A stretch of 64,000 nt of DNA from Acanthosepion esculentum (GCA_964036315.1 OZ038479.1:61351893-61415892), one strand, 5' to 3'. Positions 34,133-45,400 are shown, numbered from the stretch's first letter. Notes: generated from the letters alone by a model not told the origin. Numbers and translations are program-made.

Positions 34133-34223
34133 CTTTAGAAGACCCCAGATTATTCAAGAAAAATCTGTCACACCGGAGATAACATTGTTACATTCTATTT
34201 TGACACTCTGGGGTCTTCTAAAG
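34133..34223. mobile_element. Small MITE-like unit with 16-bp inverted ends
   Basis: CTTTAGAAGACCCCAG at 34133-34148 is repeated as a perfect reverse complement at 34208-34223. The 59-bp interior is unrelated and non-coding. Size and structure suit a miniature inverted-repeat element or a stem-loop. No clear target duplication. Confidence 0.5.
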
Positions 34224-34522
34224 ATAGAGAAAAGAAAGAAAAGGAATAATGAGAGAAATAATAAGGAGACAAGAAAATTATGAAGAAAAGAAAATAACCA
34301 CGGCATCCTACATATGTACACGCACTCTTATACACACACACATGCACACACACCAATAAAAAAGCACATCAATGATTTTTTAAACAATATAAAATTACAA
34401 AAATGAGAAAATCAACTGATAATACCTCCTGACGGGTGGATTGAAAAATGACACAAATGTTCATCTACATATCTCTAGATTAGAGGTCCTGAATACCAAT
34501 AAAATGTTATATTTGTATTAAT

Positions 34523-34526
<4 letters not shown>

Positions 34527-34590
<64 letters not shown>
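34527..34590. repeat. (TA)n microsatellite
   Basis: A pure (TA)n tract of about 32 units. Confidence 0.9.
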
Positions 34591-34592
<2 letters not shown>

Positions 34593-34699
34593 GTTTTCTT
34601 TATATACCAGATTTGTCTCGTGGCATTCCTTTCTTAACACTATCTACCCTTTCTTAAAAGAGTTCAATGTTCGATGAATTTGTTAACAATCTATGCTCT

Positions 34700-34975
34700 A
34701 TTTTTTAATCATTTCACCCCAAGCAAGGCGATAATGTCACTAAGACTCAAGGGGATACTGGGAGTGAAAGAGAATGAAAAAACTTTAGACGGAACCAGAC
34801 GCCCAAACCTAGTCAAGAAACGAGGAATAAACCGCTACCCCTGTTCAAAAGACATGGGAGGAGGAATTTGTTGAATCACATTTCTGGACTAATTCACTAC
34901 CGTTTAATACGGCTGTAAAACCCAGAATACGAAATATATTTTTCAAATTGTTGAAGAATTACTTCCCTAAGTAAT
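34700..34975 (+). pseudogene. LINE RT tail remnant
   Basis: Plus-strand frames include RRPNLVKKRGINRYPCSKD and, after a frame change, SLPFNTAVKPRIRNIFFKLLKNYF. Together they resemble the L-V-K...R-x-F-F-S-x-R...WNSLP...F-K-x-R-L-x-x-Y tail of CR1/L2-like LINEs. Its start (34714-34730, TTTCACCCCAAGCAAGG) matches in reverse complement the 3' end of the minus-strand LINE at 19.47 kb, so two LINE ends may be juxtaposed here. Confidence 0.45.
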
Positions 34976-34980
34976 TTGAA

Positions 34981-35427
34981 TTGTCGAGGATCTTTAATAG
35001 TACTACACAAAAAGATGTTACATTCGTATGTTTCACGTCCAAAAACACATGCAAAAACAGAAAAACAACAGAAAGATATACAGAAGAGAGAAAGAAGAAG
35101 AAAAATGTAACTACTGAGATCCAGACAAGTGTCATCTTAAAGGAAATTGTCAGGTTAGAAGTCTGGTACATAAAGCAACAGTGGAGAGTGAAGTCTGTCA
35201 AAATGAAAAATATATATTGGAACAGAAGGAAAATAGGTTTTATAATCCTAAAATTACTGTGGAGACAGCCAAGTACAACGCTTTCAAAGTTCGTTTGGGA
35301 GGGAGCTAAAGAAAAGAATGTGGAAGTAGAAGTGGGATGGGAAATAGTCAAGAAAACGACAATCTATGGAAAAGGATCGAAGTTTTTGGTTATGTCTGGA
35401 GGAGAAATTAGCGATACTTATATTTAA
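34981..35427 (+). CDS. Unrecognised 148-codon open frame, doubtful
   Basis: The frame runs from an ATG to a stop and encodes a lysine-rich product (KNRKTTERYTEERKKKKNV near the N-terminus, YGKGSKFLVMSGGE near the C-terminus). No family or signal peptide is recognised. Codon use follows the purine-rich plus strand, so the frame may be open by composition alone. It directly follows a LINE tail, so an unrecognised transposon or untranslated region is likely. Listed only because it is among the longest frames outside simple repeats. Confidence 0.15.
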   Translation: MSRIFNSTTQKDVTFVCFTSKNTCKNRKTTERYTEERKKKKNVTTEIQTSVILKEIVRLEVWYIKQQWRVKSVKMKNIYWNRRKIGFIILKLLWRQPSTTLSKFVWEGAKEKNVEVEVGWEIVKKTTIYGKGSKFLVMSGGEISDTYI

Positions 35428-35814
35428 AGAACCTGGGAACTTGCTAAACAAGAGATTTGAGGTTATGACAAAATGTAAACATGAAAATAAGTTTTTACTC
35501 AAACAAAGGGATTAGCCAATTGGAGATTAAGAGAAAAAGAAATCTTCTAGTGGTGAAAAATTAAATAGGAAAAGGATATGCACATTTTTGGTAGGTGACA
35601 TAGAGTATAACAGGCGAAAGATACAAGAATATAACCAAGCCAATCTGAAGAACTGATGGGTGAAACCGCGTTAGTTTGTTAAGGGAAATCCCAGAATTTG
35701 ACGTCTTTCTGAATGAACTTTTCTAAGCGATTTTAACAGGCGTCCAGAGAACTGAAGTTATTCCCACTAAAAGAATATTGTCTGTATCAAAATAGGTGGT
35801 AACCAGATGTTAGG

Positions 35815-36070
35815 TTAGGTGCGTACGCAGGGGGTAGTCGAACAGCCAAGCTGTATCAATTTCTGTCGAGTGTGCACATAGACGTGAGGTCTGGCGTTAT
35901 CCTGATAGAATCACCCTTCCCATTAGCCAATTCCATGTGTTTCGTCTGAATTCAATGCCAGATTTTGCAGAATTCAAAAAACACAGTTCTCTCCCAATCC
36001 AACCAGTTACCCAACATCACATTTTTTTCGGATAAAGACTGGGTTTTGAAGTGGTGGTAAAGGGTTAATC
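35815..36070 (-). pseudogene. Mariner-like transposase fragment
   Basis: Minus strand: TTTSKPSLYPKKM, then WVTGWIGREL / NWLDWERTVFFEF in neighbouring frames (the KVMLSVWWDWKGxxYFEL block), ANGKG, then YQDNARPHVYVHTRQKLIQLGC. That last block contains the second catalytic Asp of mariner transposases (H/YQDNARPH). Flanks with the first and third catalytic residues are missing. This is a mariner lineage distinct from those at 12.2, 28.4 and 47.1 kb. Confidence 0.6.
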
Positions 36071-36334
36071 ATTTCGTTTTCCACAGGATATTTTTCGCTC
36101 TACATTTACCTTTCCGTTTTCATTGCCTTTGAACGTTCTTTTCAAAAATCAGTAAATTTTCTTTCGACTGAAAAGAGAATCGCAAATAGAAAATGCGGTT
36201 CATTTAATTCTTGTTAAATCGAAACGATTCACGTAACCAAGTGTTTTCACATTCCTTACAACGCTCATATGTGACATGGACAATACCTCTGGCATGCCTG
36301 TATCATGTGAACTGGATAATTTTTATTCAGCGTT

Positions 36335-36408
36335 TTGATTTGGTTATTATCAAAGGTTACAAATAATACCTACATAAGCTGTGAGTTGCACAATATGAAG
36401 TAGGTTAT
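36335..36408. repeat. 48-bp satellite, left edge (diverged)
   Basis: The phrases GGTTACAAATAATACCTACA, AAGCTGTGAGTTGCAC and ATATGAAGTAGGTTAT are one to two monomers of the satellite that continues at 40366. The array is cut by the gypsy element inserted at 36409. Confidence 0.75.
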
Positions 36409-36709
36409 TGTTGTTGATTCGGGGTATAGAATTCTTCAAAAATAAACAACGCCAGTAATTGAAATAGGAAAATAAGTGTATTGAACGTAAGAATACAAAC
36501 TTGAAATGAAGATTAGTAGTCCAGGAATGCGGGTTAGTAGAAAGTATATGTAGAAGTCTCTGTAAGTGAAGCCGTAATTATCTCTCACTCTCTCTCTGGA
36601 CTTCTACGTATCTCAACCTTGTCTCAACGTATCTTTTCGTATCTCCAACTCTGTCAGTATAAGTATACTTTAGACGAGTCCATCTTGTGTAAAACGGGAG
36701 AGCCCCACA
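36409..36709 (-). repeat. 3' LTR of gypsy copy 1
   Basis: Starts TGTTGTTGATTC on the plus strand and ends GAGAGCCCCACA. Beyond the first 40 bp it is nearly identical to 40052-40357, with about six substitutions and one indel. That indicates a fairly recent insertion. Confidence 0.85.
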
Positions 36710-36749
36710 ATATCCCCTCCCTAGCTTCTTTTTTTTTGGGGGGAGTTAA

Positions 36750-37136
36750 TATTTTTTTCGCTTATGGTCTATTATTAGCGATTCTGTGAATTTTCTTTTC
36801 TTGCTTGTTCTTCTAATCTCCGTGACTACTTGTGGTCTTTGAATTTCAAATGCTTCAAAAATCGCCTCCATTGAGTCTTCATTTTCCGAAGGTGACGAGC
36901 TTGGCTCCTCTACCCGTCTTTTTTGTATCTGATTGATATGTCTCCTGTCAGTGAATTTTTCGCCTTGGATCGTGTATAGAACATTCCCAGTATGCCATAT
37001 TATTCTTGAACATTCTGAAATAGACCCGTTCGCCTGGTTTGAAGAATCTTTTAGGCACTATCGGTGTATGTCGGTTTTTATTTTTTCTGGGTAATAGTTT
37101 ATCAAAAACAGACCGTATTTGGCGGGCAAACAACAT
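36750..37136 (-). pseudogene. Gypsy copy 1 post-integrase (GPY/F-like) region
   Basis: Minus-strand frame 37136-36948 includes FKPGERVYFRMFKNNMAYWE, the GPY/F-type module that follows the integrase core in many Ty3/gypsy elements. After a frameshift a basic tail continues as GEKFTDRRHINQIQKRRVEE to about 36880, then acidic and Lys-rich residues to the polypurine tract. The same tail is kept in gypsy copy 2 (50831-50400). Confidence 0.7.
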
Positions 37137-37137
37137 T

Positions 37138-37790
37138 TCAGGTGGCGAAAGGCCAGATGGTGTGTTTCCGTTCGGGGTGATTCTGTAGACTTGAAGGAAT
37201 TGTTGTATGGCTCTTTCTGTTGGTACGTCCTCTGCTTTTTTTCAAGGCTCTCTTAAGCGTGTCCACAAACCGTTCGGCTTGCCCGTTAGATCGTGGATGG
37301 TATGGTGCTATTTTAATATGTTTGACTTGATAAGTCGCACATAATTCTTGAAAGTCACTCGAGGTGAATTGGGTACCATTGCCCGTTACAAGGCAATCTA
37401 CCACGCCGAATCTTGCGAATAACTCGTGTAGAAAATTAATAGTGTTTTCTGTCGTAGGGTTTTGGTATCTGAAAACTTCTGGCCAATTGCTAAAGCTATC
37501 TACCGTTATCAAGTAGTAATATCTATCTATGGGTCCTGCATAGTCCGCATGGATTCTAGACCAAGGTCTGTCCACCTTAGACCATGGTTTTTGTATAATA
37601 GGTGGTGCAGCACAGCCTCTACACTTTTCTATCATTTGAGTAATGTAATATTAGGCCAGTACACAAAACTTCTCATTAACGCTTTCATACGATTTTTCCC
37701 TGGGTGTCCTAGATGAAAGTCCTTCAGAATTCGTCTTTGTAAAGATTTGGGTATGACCACTATCTCATTATAAAGTAATACGTGATCACA
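37138..37790 (-). pseudogene. Gypsy copy 1 integrase, second catalytic Asp lost
   Basis: The zinc-binding region is readable from about 37780: SLQRRILKDFHLGHPGKNRM, then FVYWPNI and, after a stop, MIEKCRGC, giving H-x-H...C-x-x-C. The core frame 37635-37138 has SRIHADYAGPI (first Asp), LVTGNGTQFTS where LVTDNGTQFTS is expected (Asp to Gly, GAC to GGC, near 37386), and YHPRSNGQAERFVDTLKRAL (third residue, Glu, kept). The enzyme would join element DNA to host DNA; with one residue of the DDE triad gone it cannot work. Frame breaks lie near 37790 and after residue 145. Confidence 0.8.
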
Positions 37791-38690
37791 AACTGAAAAA
37801 CTGTTGTTATGAATTCATCCATTTCAGCTTCTCTTCTGATTTCTAACAAGGTCACTGGTAATTCCCTTACTGTATTGTTTAGAACTTTACTAATTTCGTC
37901 TTCGGCTCGCAAAGCCGCTATTACAGAGTCTTCCAGAGGTTCGCATTTCGCAGATACCAATCTAGATAATCCATCCGCATGACCAATTTTCTTCGACGGT
38001 AGGAACTCTAGTTTGAAATTATAATTCAATAATATAGTTCCCCATCTCAGAAGTCTGTTGGCTGTGTAAATTGGTAGTTCTTTTTTAGATCCGAATATAG
38101 TGAGAAGAGGTTTATGGTCAGTTTGAAGAGTAAACTCTCTTCCATATATGTATTTGTGGAAGCGAGTTATGGCGAATATTATGCCTAACGCTTCTTTCTC
38201 AATTTGCGAATAATTCCTCTCTGCTGGTGACAACGATATAGATGCGTGATCTGTAGGTTTCCTTGTGCCATCCTGCATCTTTTGTAATATACAAACTCCC
38301 ACTCCGTGTGAGCTTGCGTCACTAGCAATGATAATTTCCAGTTTGGGATCAAAATGCGTCAGTGCTAGATCAGACGTTAATTTCTTTATGATCTCCTTAA
38401 AAACTTTCTGATAATCTTCCGCCCAGTTCCATTTGTTATCTTTTTTCAATAATTCATTGAGGGGAGCCCTCAATTTGTGCATGTTTTCAATGAATTCACC
38501 GTAATAGTTCGCTAGACCAAGAAAGCTTTGCAACTCTGCGACATTTTCGGCTCAGGTATATTTTTTATTGCAGATGCCCTCTCTGGATCTGGTTTTCTGC
38601 CACTTTCATTGATTATATGGCCTAGGTACTTGATTTCTTTTAGAAAAAATCGCATTTTTTCTCTTTCACTTCGTAGTCCATTGTAGTAGT
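37760..38690 (-). pseudogene. Gypsy copy 1 RT thumb and RNase H
   Basis: Minus strand. From about 38690: CDFF, a stop/frameshift, KEIKYLGHIINESGRKPDPE (RT thumb), then frame 38533-37760 with QSFLGLANYYGEFIENMHK, RAPLNELLKKDNKWNW and the RNase H domain. RNase H catalytic residues are visible: IIASDASSHGVGVCILQ (Asp), YSQIEKEALGIIFAITRF (Glu), FTLQTDHKPLLTIF (Asp). Then TANRLLRWGTILLNYNFKLE and GHADGLSRL end RNase H. The palm with the YVDD box and the whole protease are missing: the knuckle region runs directly into the thumb, so this is an internal deletion, not decay. Confidence 0.8.
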
Positions 38691-38699
38691 TCTTACCCT

Positions 38700-39806
38700 A
38701 CTAATGTATTTTTTGTTTCTGCATTGCGATGCCTTATGTCCCATTTTTCCACAAGCTAAACAGTTCTTGTATTTGAATCGACAGTCTTTAGCCCAGTGTA
38801 ATCCACCACATCTGTAACATGCAGATGGGGGGGGGGCTTATATTTGCTTTGATCTCTGTCATTAATCGCCTTATACCTTGTAATATTTCCTTTATCCTGA
38901 AATTTTTGTTTTTCTTCCGGGGGGGGGGTCGTAAACTTTTGTTCGACTTACGTATGTGTGCTACTCCCGATTCCTCGATATCCTTAGAGTCTTTTTTTAT
39001 GCTCAAGCCTTTTTGACAGTCTTCTGACAATTTTTGTAGCGTTAATCCAAGCTCGTTTTGAAGCTTCGAGGGCATTCTTTTGCGCATTTCACTGTCATTG
39101 GCTGAGACTAATCTCTGTACGAAAATCAGACCCTTAAAATTGTCCGGAGTCAATTCTGCCAACTTAAAGTCATCGCAATCTTTGTTTACGATTGCGACGA
39201 CCGTGGTGTAGTCCTCATTTTCGCTTTTTACGAGGTTGAGACATTTCCACCTTTTGTGAAAAAGTGAAGTCTTTGGTCTGAAGAGCTCTGTAAGGATTGT
39301 AACTGCCTCGTCAAACGTCAAATCGTTTGTCTTTTTCGGTAGAATATAGTCCAGAAATTTTGTGTACTCCTCTGTTCCCAATTTCCTGAGTAATAAACGT
39401 AGCTTCTTAGCTTCCGTCCAATTTTGGCAATCAATATTGAAAATGTCTTCATGGCGTCTGTAATAGTCCCCGAAATTTTTATCATCTTCTAGAGAGTATT
39501 TAAATGTTCCTATTGTGTTCCAAACTGCGTCTTGAGAAAAAGTCGCCTCTTTTTCGATATTCTTTTGTTGTGTGTTACCCATTACTTTTAATATTAATTC
39601 TTGGAGTTGTCTTTCTTGATTTTCCTTCTGAAATTCGAGCTGCCTTTCTTGATTTTCCTTTTGTGATGTAGTATTACATTTTCCATTTTTTCCTGTTGAG
39701 AGAGCAATTGCTTTTGCCACTTCTCTTCAATTCTTTCTTGGAGTTGTAGTTGCTGTTCATTTTGGTATTTTACAAGTTCTATCACAATACTTTTAAAATC
39801 CTCCAT
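38700..39806 (-). pseudogene. Gypsy copy 1 gag with zinc knuckles
   Basis: The start at 39806 reads MEDFKSIVIELVKYQNEQQL, a coiled-coil-like Gln/Glu-rich N-terminus. A frameshift near 39670 leads to frame 39720-38788, with the capsid-like core (FSQDAVWNTIGTFKYSLEDD, YYRRHEDIFNIDCQNWTEAK, KRWKCLNLVKSENEDY, LIFVQRLVSANDSEMRKRMP). C-runs at about 38918-38927 and 38827-38836 (G-runs on the plus strand) change frame. Beyond the second lie two knuckles, CYRCGGLHWAKDC (C-x2-C-x3-H-x4-C, one residue short) and CLACGKMGHKASQC (classic CCHC). Copy 2 has the same layout. Gag packages the RNA into particles. Confidence 0.8.
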
Positions 39807-39896
39807 GATAAGTCTTACGAAAACGTCGATTTTCCGTATTTTGAGGAAGTACCTTTTAATGACGGTGGTCACGTAAAATCCTCGCAAATCCTCGTA

Positions 39897-40051
39897 AATC
39901 TTTGTCGCTCAGTTGCTGTGGACGCTGGCAACGGCAATTTTTTTTGAGTCTCCGAGAAGTGCAGTCCTCGTCGCCAAGTTGTTGTGGTGACGAGAGAAAA
40001 AATTTTTTTCTTTCTTCTTTCCGTGTGGGTCCGAAGTCCTCGTCGCCAAGT
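39897..40051 (-). repeat. Leader of gypsy copy 1 with repeated primer-site motif
   Basis: GTCGCC(A)AGTTG-type motifs (minus strand CAACTTGGCGACGAGGAC) begin at 39904, 39970 and 40042, about 66-72 bp apart. Each is followed by a related Gln/Lys-coding stretch. The copy at 40042 abuts the 5' LTR, where the primer-binding site should be. The other two are tandem copies of the leader. Confidence 0.65.
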
Positions 40052-40357
40052 TGCTGTGGATTCCGGGGATGGAATCCTGCACAAATAAATAAACAACGCC
40101 AGTAATTGAAATAGGAAAATAAGTCTATTTAACATAAGAATACAAACTTGAAAGGAAGATTAGTAGTCCAGGAATGCGGGTTAGTAGAAAGTATATGTAG
40201 AAGTCTCTGTAAGTGAAGCCGTAATTATCTCTCACTCTCTCTCTGGACTTCTACGTATCTCAACCTTGTCTCAACGTATCTTTTCGTATCTCCAACTCTG
40301 CCAGTATAAATATACTTTAGACGAGTCCATCTTGTGTAAAACGGGAGAGCCCCCACA
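40052..40357 (-). repeat. 5' LTR of gypsy copy 1
   Basis: On the plus strand it runs from TGCTGTGGATTCCGGGGATG to GAGAGCCCCCACA. On the minus strand this is TGTGGGGGCTCTC to GGAATCCACAGCA, with TG...CA ends. A TATA-like ATATTTATACTGG lies on the minus strand near 40306-40318. Confidence 0.85.
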
Positions 40358-40365
40358 AGAGTTAT

Positions 40366-42436
40366 AAATAATACCTAAATAAATCGAGGGTTGTAAATAC
40401 ACGAAAGAGGTTATAGATGATACATACGTAAGTTGAGGGTTGCACTATACGATGATTATAGATAATAACAACGGTACCTGAAAGATGCACTATAAAATTA
40501 AAGTTATAGAGAATACCTACATAAGCCGAGAGGTGAGATATACGAATCAGGGTACATATAAAACGGGCGTAACTTTCGAGTTTCACTATATGAAGCAGGT
40601 TAAAGTTAATACCTCAAGTATGTGAAGCAGGTTATAGATAAGAACTAAGTAAATTGCGACCTGCACTATACGAACCAATTTACACATAACACCTAATTAA
40701 GCTGAGGGCTGTACTATACGGAGCAGGTTTTAGGAAGCACAAGTAAAATGAGGGTTGCACTTATGATGCACTTATGATAAGTAAGTTGGGTGTTGCACAA
40801 TATGAAGCCGGTTATAGGAAATGCCTACGTAAGCTGGGGGTTGCCGTGCACGAAGCTGGTTACAGATAATGACTAAGCTCATAGTTGCACTATATGAAGC
40901 AGGTTATAGATAACACATACTTTAACTGAGGACGGCAATATAGAGATTGGTCTATAGGTGATATCTAAGTAAGTAGTTGTAGTAAGGGTTGCAGAAAACG
41001 ATTACCTAATAATATCTATTAAAGTCAGGGATAGTGCATATTCAAAGCAGTTTATTAACAATTCCCGCACTTATACGAAGCAGGTTATAGATAGTATCTA
41101 AGTAAGTTGAGGCTTGCAGTATACAAAGCATGTTATAGATATCTACGTAAGATAAGGGTAACAGTACACGAAACAGGTTATACATAACATCTAGTTCAGC
41201 TGTGGATTGCTTTAGGCAAAGCAGGTTATATATAATATCGACGTAAGCTGAGGGTTGCAGTATATAAAGCAGGTTATAGATAATAGCTACGTAAGCTGGG
41301 GGTAGCAGTATATAAAGCAGGTTATAGATAATAGCTACGTAAGCTGGGGGTAGCAGTATATAAAGCAGGTTATAGATAATAGCTACGTAAGCTGGGGGTT
41401 GCAGTATATAAAGCAGGTTATAGATAATAGCTACGTAAGCTGGGGGTAGCACTAGATGAAGCAAGTTATAGATAAGAACTATGTTGAGTTGCACTATACT
41501 AAGAGTGTTTACAGATAAAACCTACGTCAGCTTGTACATTACGAAGCAGGTTTTAGTAAGTACCTAAGTAAATTGAAACTTGCACTATATGATACAAGTT
41601 ATATATAATTACTTAAGCTGAGAGTTGCAATATATGAAGATCTTATAGATAATACATAAAGCTGAGGGTTGCAGTATGTGATGCAGGTTATAGATGCTAT
41701 CTACGTAAGCCGAGTGTTGCAGTATTTGAAGGAAGTTAAACATAATATCTACCTAAGCTGAGGGTTGTAGTATACGGAACAGGTTATGGATAATATCTGA
41801 GTTAAGTGAAGGCTTAACTAAACGATGCAGGTTAAAATAATTCATACCGTATACGTGGGTTAAAAAATTAGATGCAGGTTATAGGTAACACCTAAACAAA
41901 CTGAGTGTGGTATGATATGAAAGTTAAAATCAATACTTAACGTTGGTGCTATGCAAAGCAGACTATAGTTAATACCTACATAAGCTGAGGGTTGCACTAT
42001 ACAAAACTTTTTCAAAGCTATACCTACAGCTCAGTGTTACACTATATGAAGCAGGTTAGAATAAAACCTAACGTCGGTGCGGGTTACACAACCCGAAGCT
42101 GATTATAGATAATATCTAAGTAAAGTGAGGAGTGAATTATACGAAGCCAGTTAAGAAGAATCCATACTGTCGCATTATTGATAATAACTAAGGAAACGGA
42201 ATGTTTCACTATACAAAGCAGGTTAAAAGCAATACCTATCATTGTTGAAGATTGCACTATGCCAAACAGGTTATAGATAATAAGTACGTAAGCTGTGAGT
42301 TGTATTATACAAAACAGGTTATTGATAATACCTACATATGATATATACGAAGCATGTTATGTATAATACCATAATAAACTATGCGATACAGGTTTTATAA
42401 TTATAAATCACTATACAAAGTAAGTTATCGATAATA
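40366..42436. repeat. 48-bp satellite, old diverged part
   Basis: A tandem array whose monomer carries the phrases GAAGCAGGTTATAGATAATA, CCTACGTAAGCTGAGGGTTG and CACTATA. Most units are diverged and vary in length. At 41251-41455 four units are nearly identical with an exact 48-bp period, a local re-amplification. That gives the minus-strand frame 41042-41494 (repeated YVAIIYNLLYILLPPA, 16 residues), which is not a gene. Confidence 0.9.
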
Positions 42437-45400
42437 CCTAAATAAACCGAGCGTTGCACTGTAAGATGAACGTTATAGATAATACTGTTTTAAGTTGAAT
42501 GTTGATGTATACGAAGATGGCTATAGATAATACTGTTTTAAGTTGAATGTTGATGTATACGAAGATGGCTATAGATACTGTTTTAAGTTGAATGTTGATG
42601 TATACGAAGATGGCTATAGATAATACTGTTTTAAGTTGAATGTTGATGTATACGAAGATGGCTATAGATAATACTGTTTTAAGTTGAATGTTGATGTATA
42701 CGAAGATGGCTATAGATAATACTGTTTTAAGTTGAATGTTGATGTATACGAAGATGGTTATAGATAATACTGTTTTAAGTTGAATGTTGGTGTATACGAA
42801 GATGGATTTAGATAATACTGTTTTAAGTTGAATGTTGATGTATACGAAGATGGTTATAGATAATACTGTTTTAAGTTTAATGTTGGTGTATACGAAGATG
42901 TCTATAGACAATACTGTTTTAAGTTTAATGTTGGTGTATACGAAGATGGTTATAGATAATACTGTTTTAAGTTGAATGGTGATGTATACGAAGATGGTTA
43001 TAGATAATACTGTTTTAAGTTGAATGTTGATGTATACGAAGATGGTTATAGATAATACTGTTTTAAGTTGAATGGTGATGTATACGAAGATGGTTATAGA
43101 TAATACTGTTTTAAGTTGAATGTTGGTGTATGCGAAGATGGTTATAGATAATACTGTTTTAAGTTGAATGTTGATGTATACGAAGATGGTTACTCTTTTA
43201 AGTTGAATGTTGATGTATACGAAGATGGTTATAGATAATACTGTTTTAAGTTGAATGTTGATGTATACGAAGATGGCTATAGATAATACTGTTTTAAGTT
43301 GAATGTTGATGTATACCAAGATGGCTATAGATAATACTGTTTTAAGTTGAATGTTGATGTATACGAAGATGGCTATAGATAATACTGTTTTAAGTTGAAT
43401 GTTGATGTATACGAAGATGGTTACTCTTTTAAGTTGAATGTTGATGTATACGAAGATGGCTATAGATAATACTGTTTTAAGTTGAATGTTGATGTATACG
43501 AAGATGGCTATAGATAATACTGTTTTAACTTGAATGTTGATGTATACGAAGATGGCTATAGATAATACTGTTTTAAGTTGAATGTTGATGTATACCAAGA
43601 TGGCTATAGATAATACTGTTTTAAGTTGAATGTTGATGTATACGAAGATGGCTATAGATAATACTGTTTTAAGTTGAATGTTGATGTATACGAAGATGGC
43701 TATAGATAATACTGTTTTAAGTTGAATGTTGATGTATACGAAGATGGTTATAGATAATACTGTTTTAAGTTGAATGTTGGTGTATACGAAGATGGTTTTA
43801 GATAATACTGTTTTAACTTGAATGTTGATGTATACGAAGATGGCTATAGATAATACTGTTTTAAGTTGAATATTGATGTATACGAAGATGGCTATAGATA
43901 ATACTGTTTTAAGTTGAATGTTGATGTATACGAAGATGGCTATAGATAATACTGTTTTAAGTTGAATGTTGATGTATACGAAGATGGTTATAGATAATAC
44001 TGTTTTAAGTTGAATGTTGGTGTATACGAAGATGGCTATAGATAATACTGTTTTAACTTGAATGTTGATGTATACGAAGATGGCTATAGATAATACTGTT
44101 TTAACTTGAATGTTGATGTATACGAAGATGGTTATAGATAATACTGTTTTAAGTTGAATGTTGGTGTATGCGAAGATGGTTATAGATAATACTGTTTTAA
44201 GTTGAATGTTGATGTATACGAAGATGGTTACTCTTTTAAGTTGAATGTTGATGTATACGAAGATGGTTATAGATAATACTGTTTTAAGTTGAATGTTGAT
44301 GTATACGAAGATGGCTATAGATAATACTGTTTTAAGTTGAATGTTGCTGTATACGAAGATGGCTATAGATAATACTGTTTTAAGTTGAATGTTGATGTAT
44401 ACGAAGATGGCTATAGATAATACTGTTTTAAGTTGAATGTTGATGTATACGAAGATGGTTATAGATAATACTGTTTTAAGTTGAATGTTGGTGTATACGA
44501 AGATGGTTTTAGATAATACTGTTTTAACTTGAATGTTGATGTATACGAAGATGGCTATAGATAATACTGTTTTAAGTTGAATGTTGATGTATACGAAGAT
44601 GGCTATAGATAATACTGTTTTAAGTTGAATGTTGGTGTATGCGAAGATGGTTATAGATAATACTGTTTTAAGTTGAATGTTGATGTATACGAAGATGGTT
44701 ATAGATAATACTGTTTTAAGTTGAATGTTGATGTATACGAAGATGGTTACTCTTTTAAGTTGAATGTTGATGTATACGAAGATGGTTATAGATAATACTG
44801 TTTTAAGTTGAATGTTGATGTATACGAAGATGGCTATAGATAATACTGTTTTAAGTTGAATGTTGATGTATACGAAGATGGCTATAGATAATACTGTTTT
44901 AACTTGAATGTTGATGTATACGAAGATGGTTATAGATAATACTGTTTTAAGTTGAATGTTGGTGTATGCGAAGATGGTTATAGATAATACTGTTTTAAGT
45001 TGAATGTTGATGTATACGAAGATGGCTATAGATAATACTGTTTTAAGTTGAATGTTGATGTATACGAAGATGGCTATAGATAACACTGTTTTAAGTTGAA
45101 TGTTGATGTATACGAAGATGGCTATAGATAACACTGTTTTAAGTTGAATATTGATGTATACGAAGATGGCTATAGATAATACTGTTTTAAGTTGAATGTT
45201 GTTGTATACGAAGATGGCTATAGATAATACTGTTTTAAGTTGAATGTTGATGTATACGAAGATGGTTACTCTTTTAAGTTGAATGTTGATGTATACGAAG
45301 ATGGTTATAGATAATACTGTTTTAAGTTGAATGTTGATGTATACGAAGATGGCTATAGATAATACTGTTTTAAGTTGAATGTTGATGTATACGAAGACGG

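Larger units (their letters stand above)
36409..40357 (-). mobile_element. Ty3/gypsy LTR retrotransposon, copy 1
   Basis: A minus-strand element with LTRs at 36409-36709 and 40052-40357. In transcription order: 5' LTR, a leader with TTGGCGACGAGG next to the LTR, gag (39806 to about 38790), CCHC knuckles (about 38830-38720), a deletion removing protease and the catalytic half of RT, RT thumb plus RNase H (38690-37790), integrase (37790-36948), a post-integrase domain (to about 36750), a purine tract (AGGGAGGGGATA, 36710-36721) and the 3' LTR. GTTAT at 36404-36408 and 40361-40365 is a likely target duplication; three bases (AGA) separate the LTR end from the right copy. It is inserted inside the 48-bp satellite. 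Several frameshifts make it defective. Confidence 0.85.

Noticed and set aside
35650..35680. CTGATGGGTGAAACC as a hammerhead core
   Set aside because: No room for stem II between the two core boxes and G8/A9 do not fit.
41042..41494. 150-codon repetitive frame
   Set aside because: Also the 48-bp satellite read on the minus strand.
42438..45134. 898-residue open frame as a protein-coding gene
   Set aside because: The frame is a direct consequence of a 48-bp tandem repeat with 3n indels, lacks an ATG-led start, and neighbouring diverged units of the same repeat are not open.
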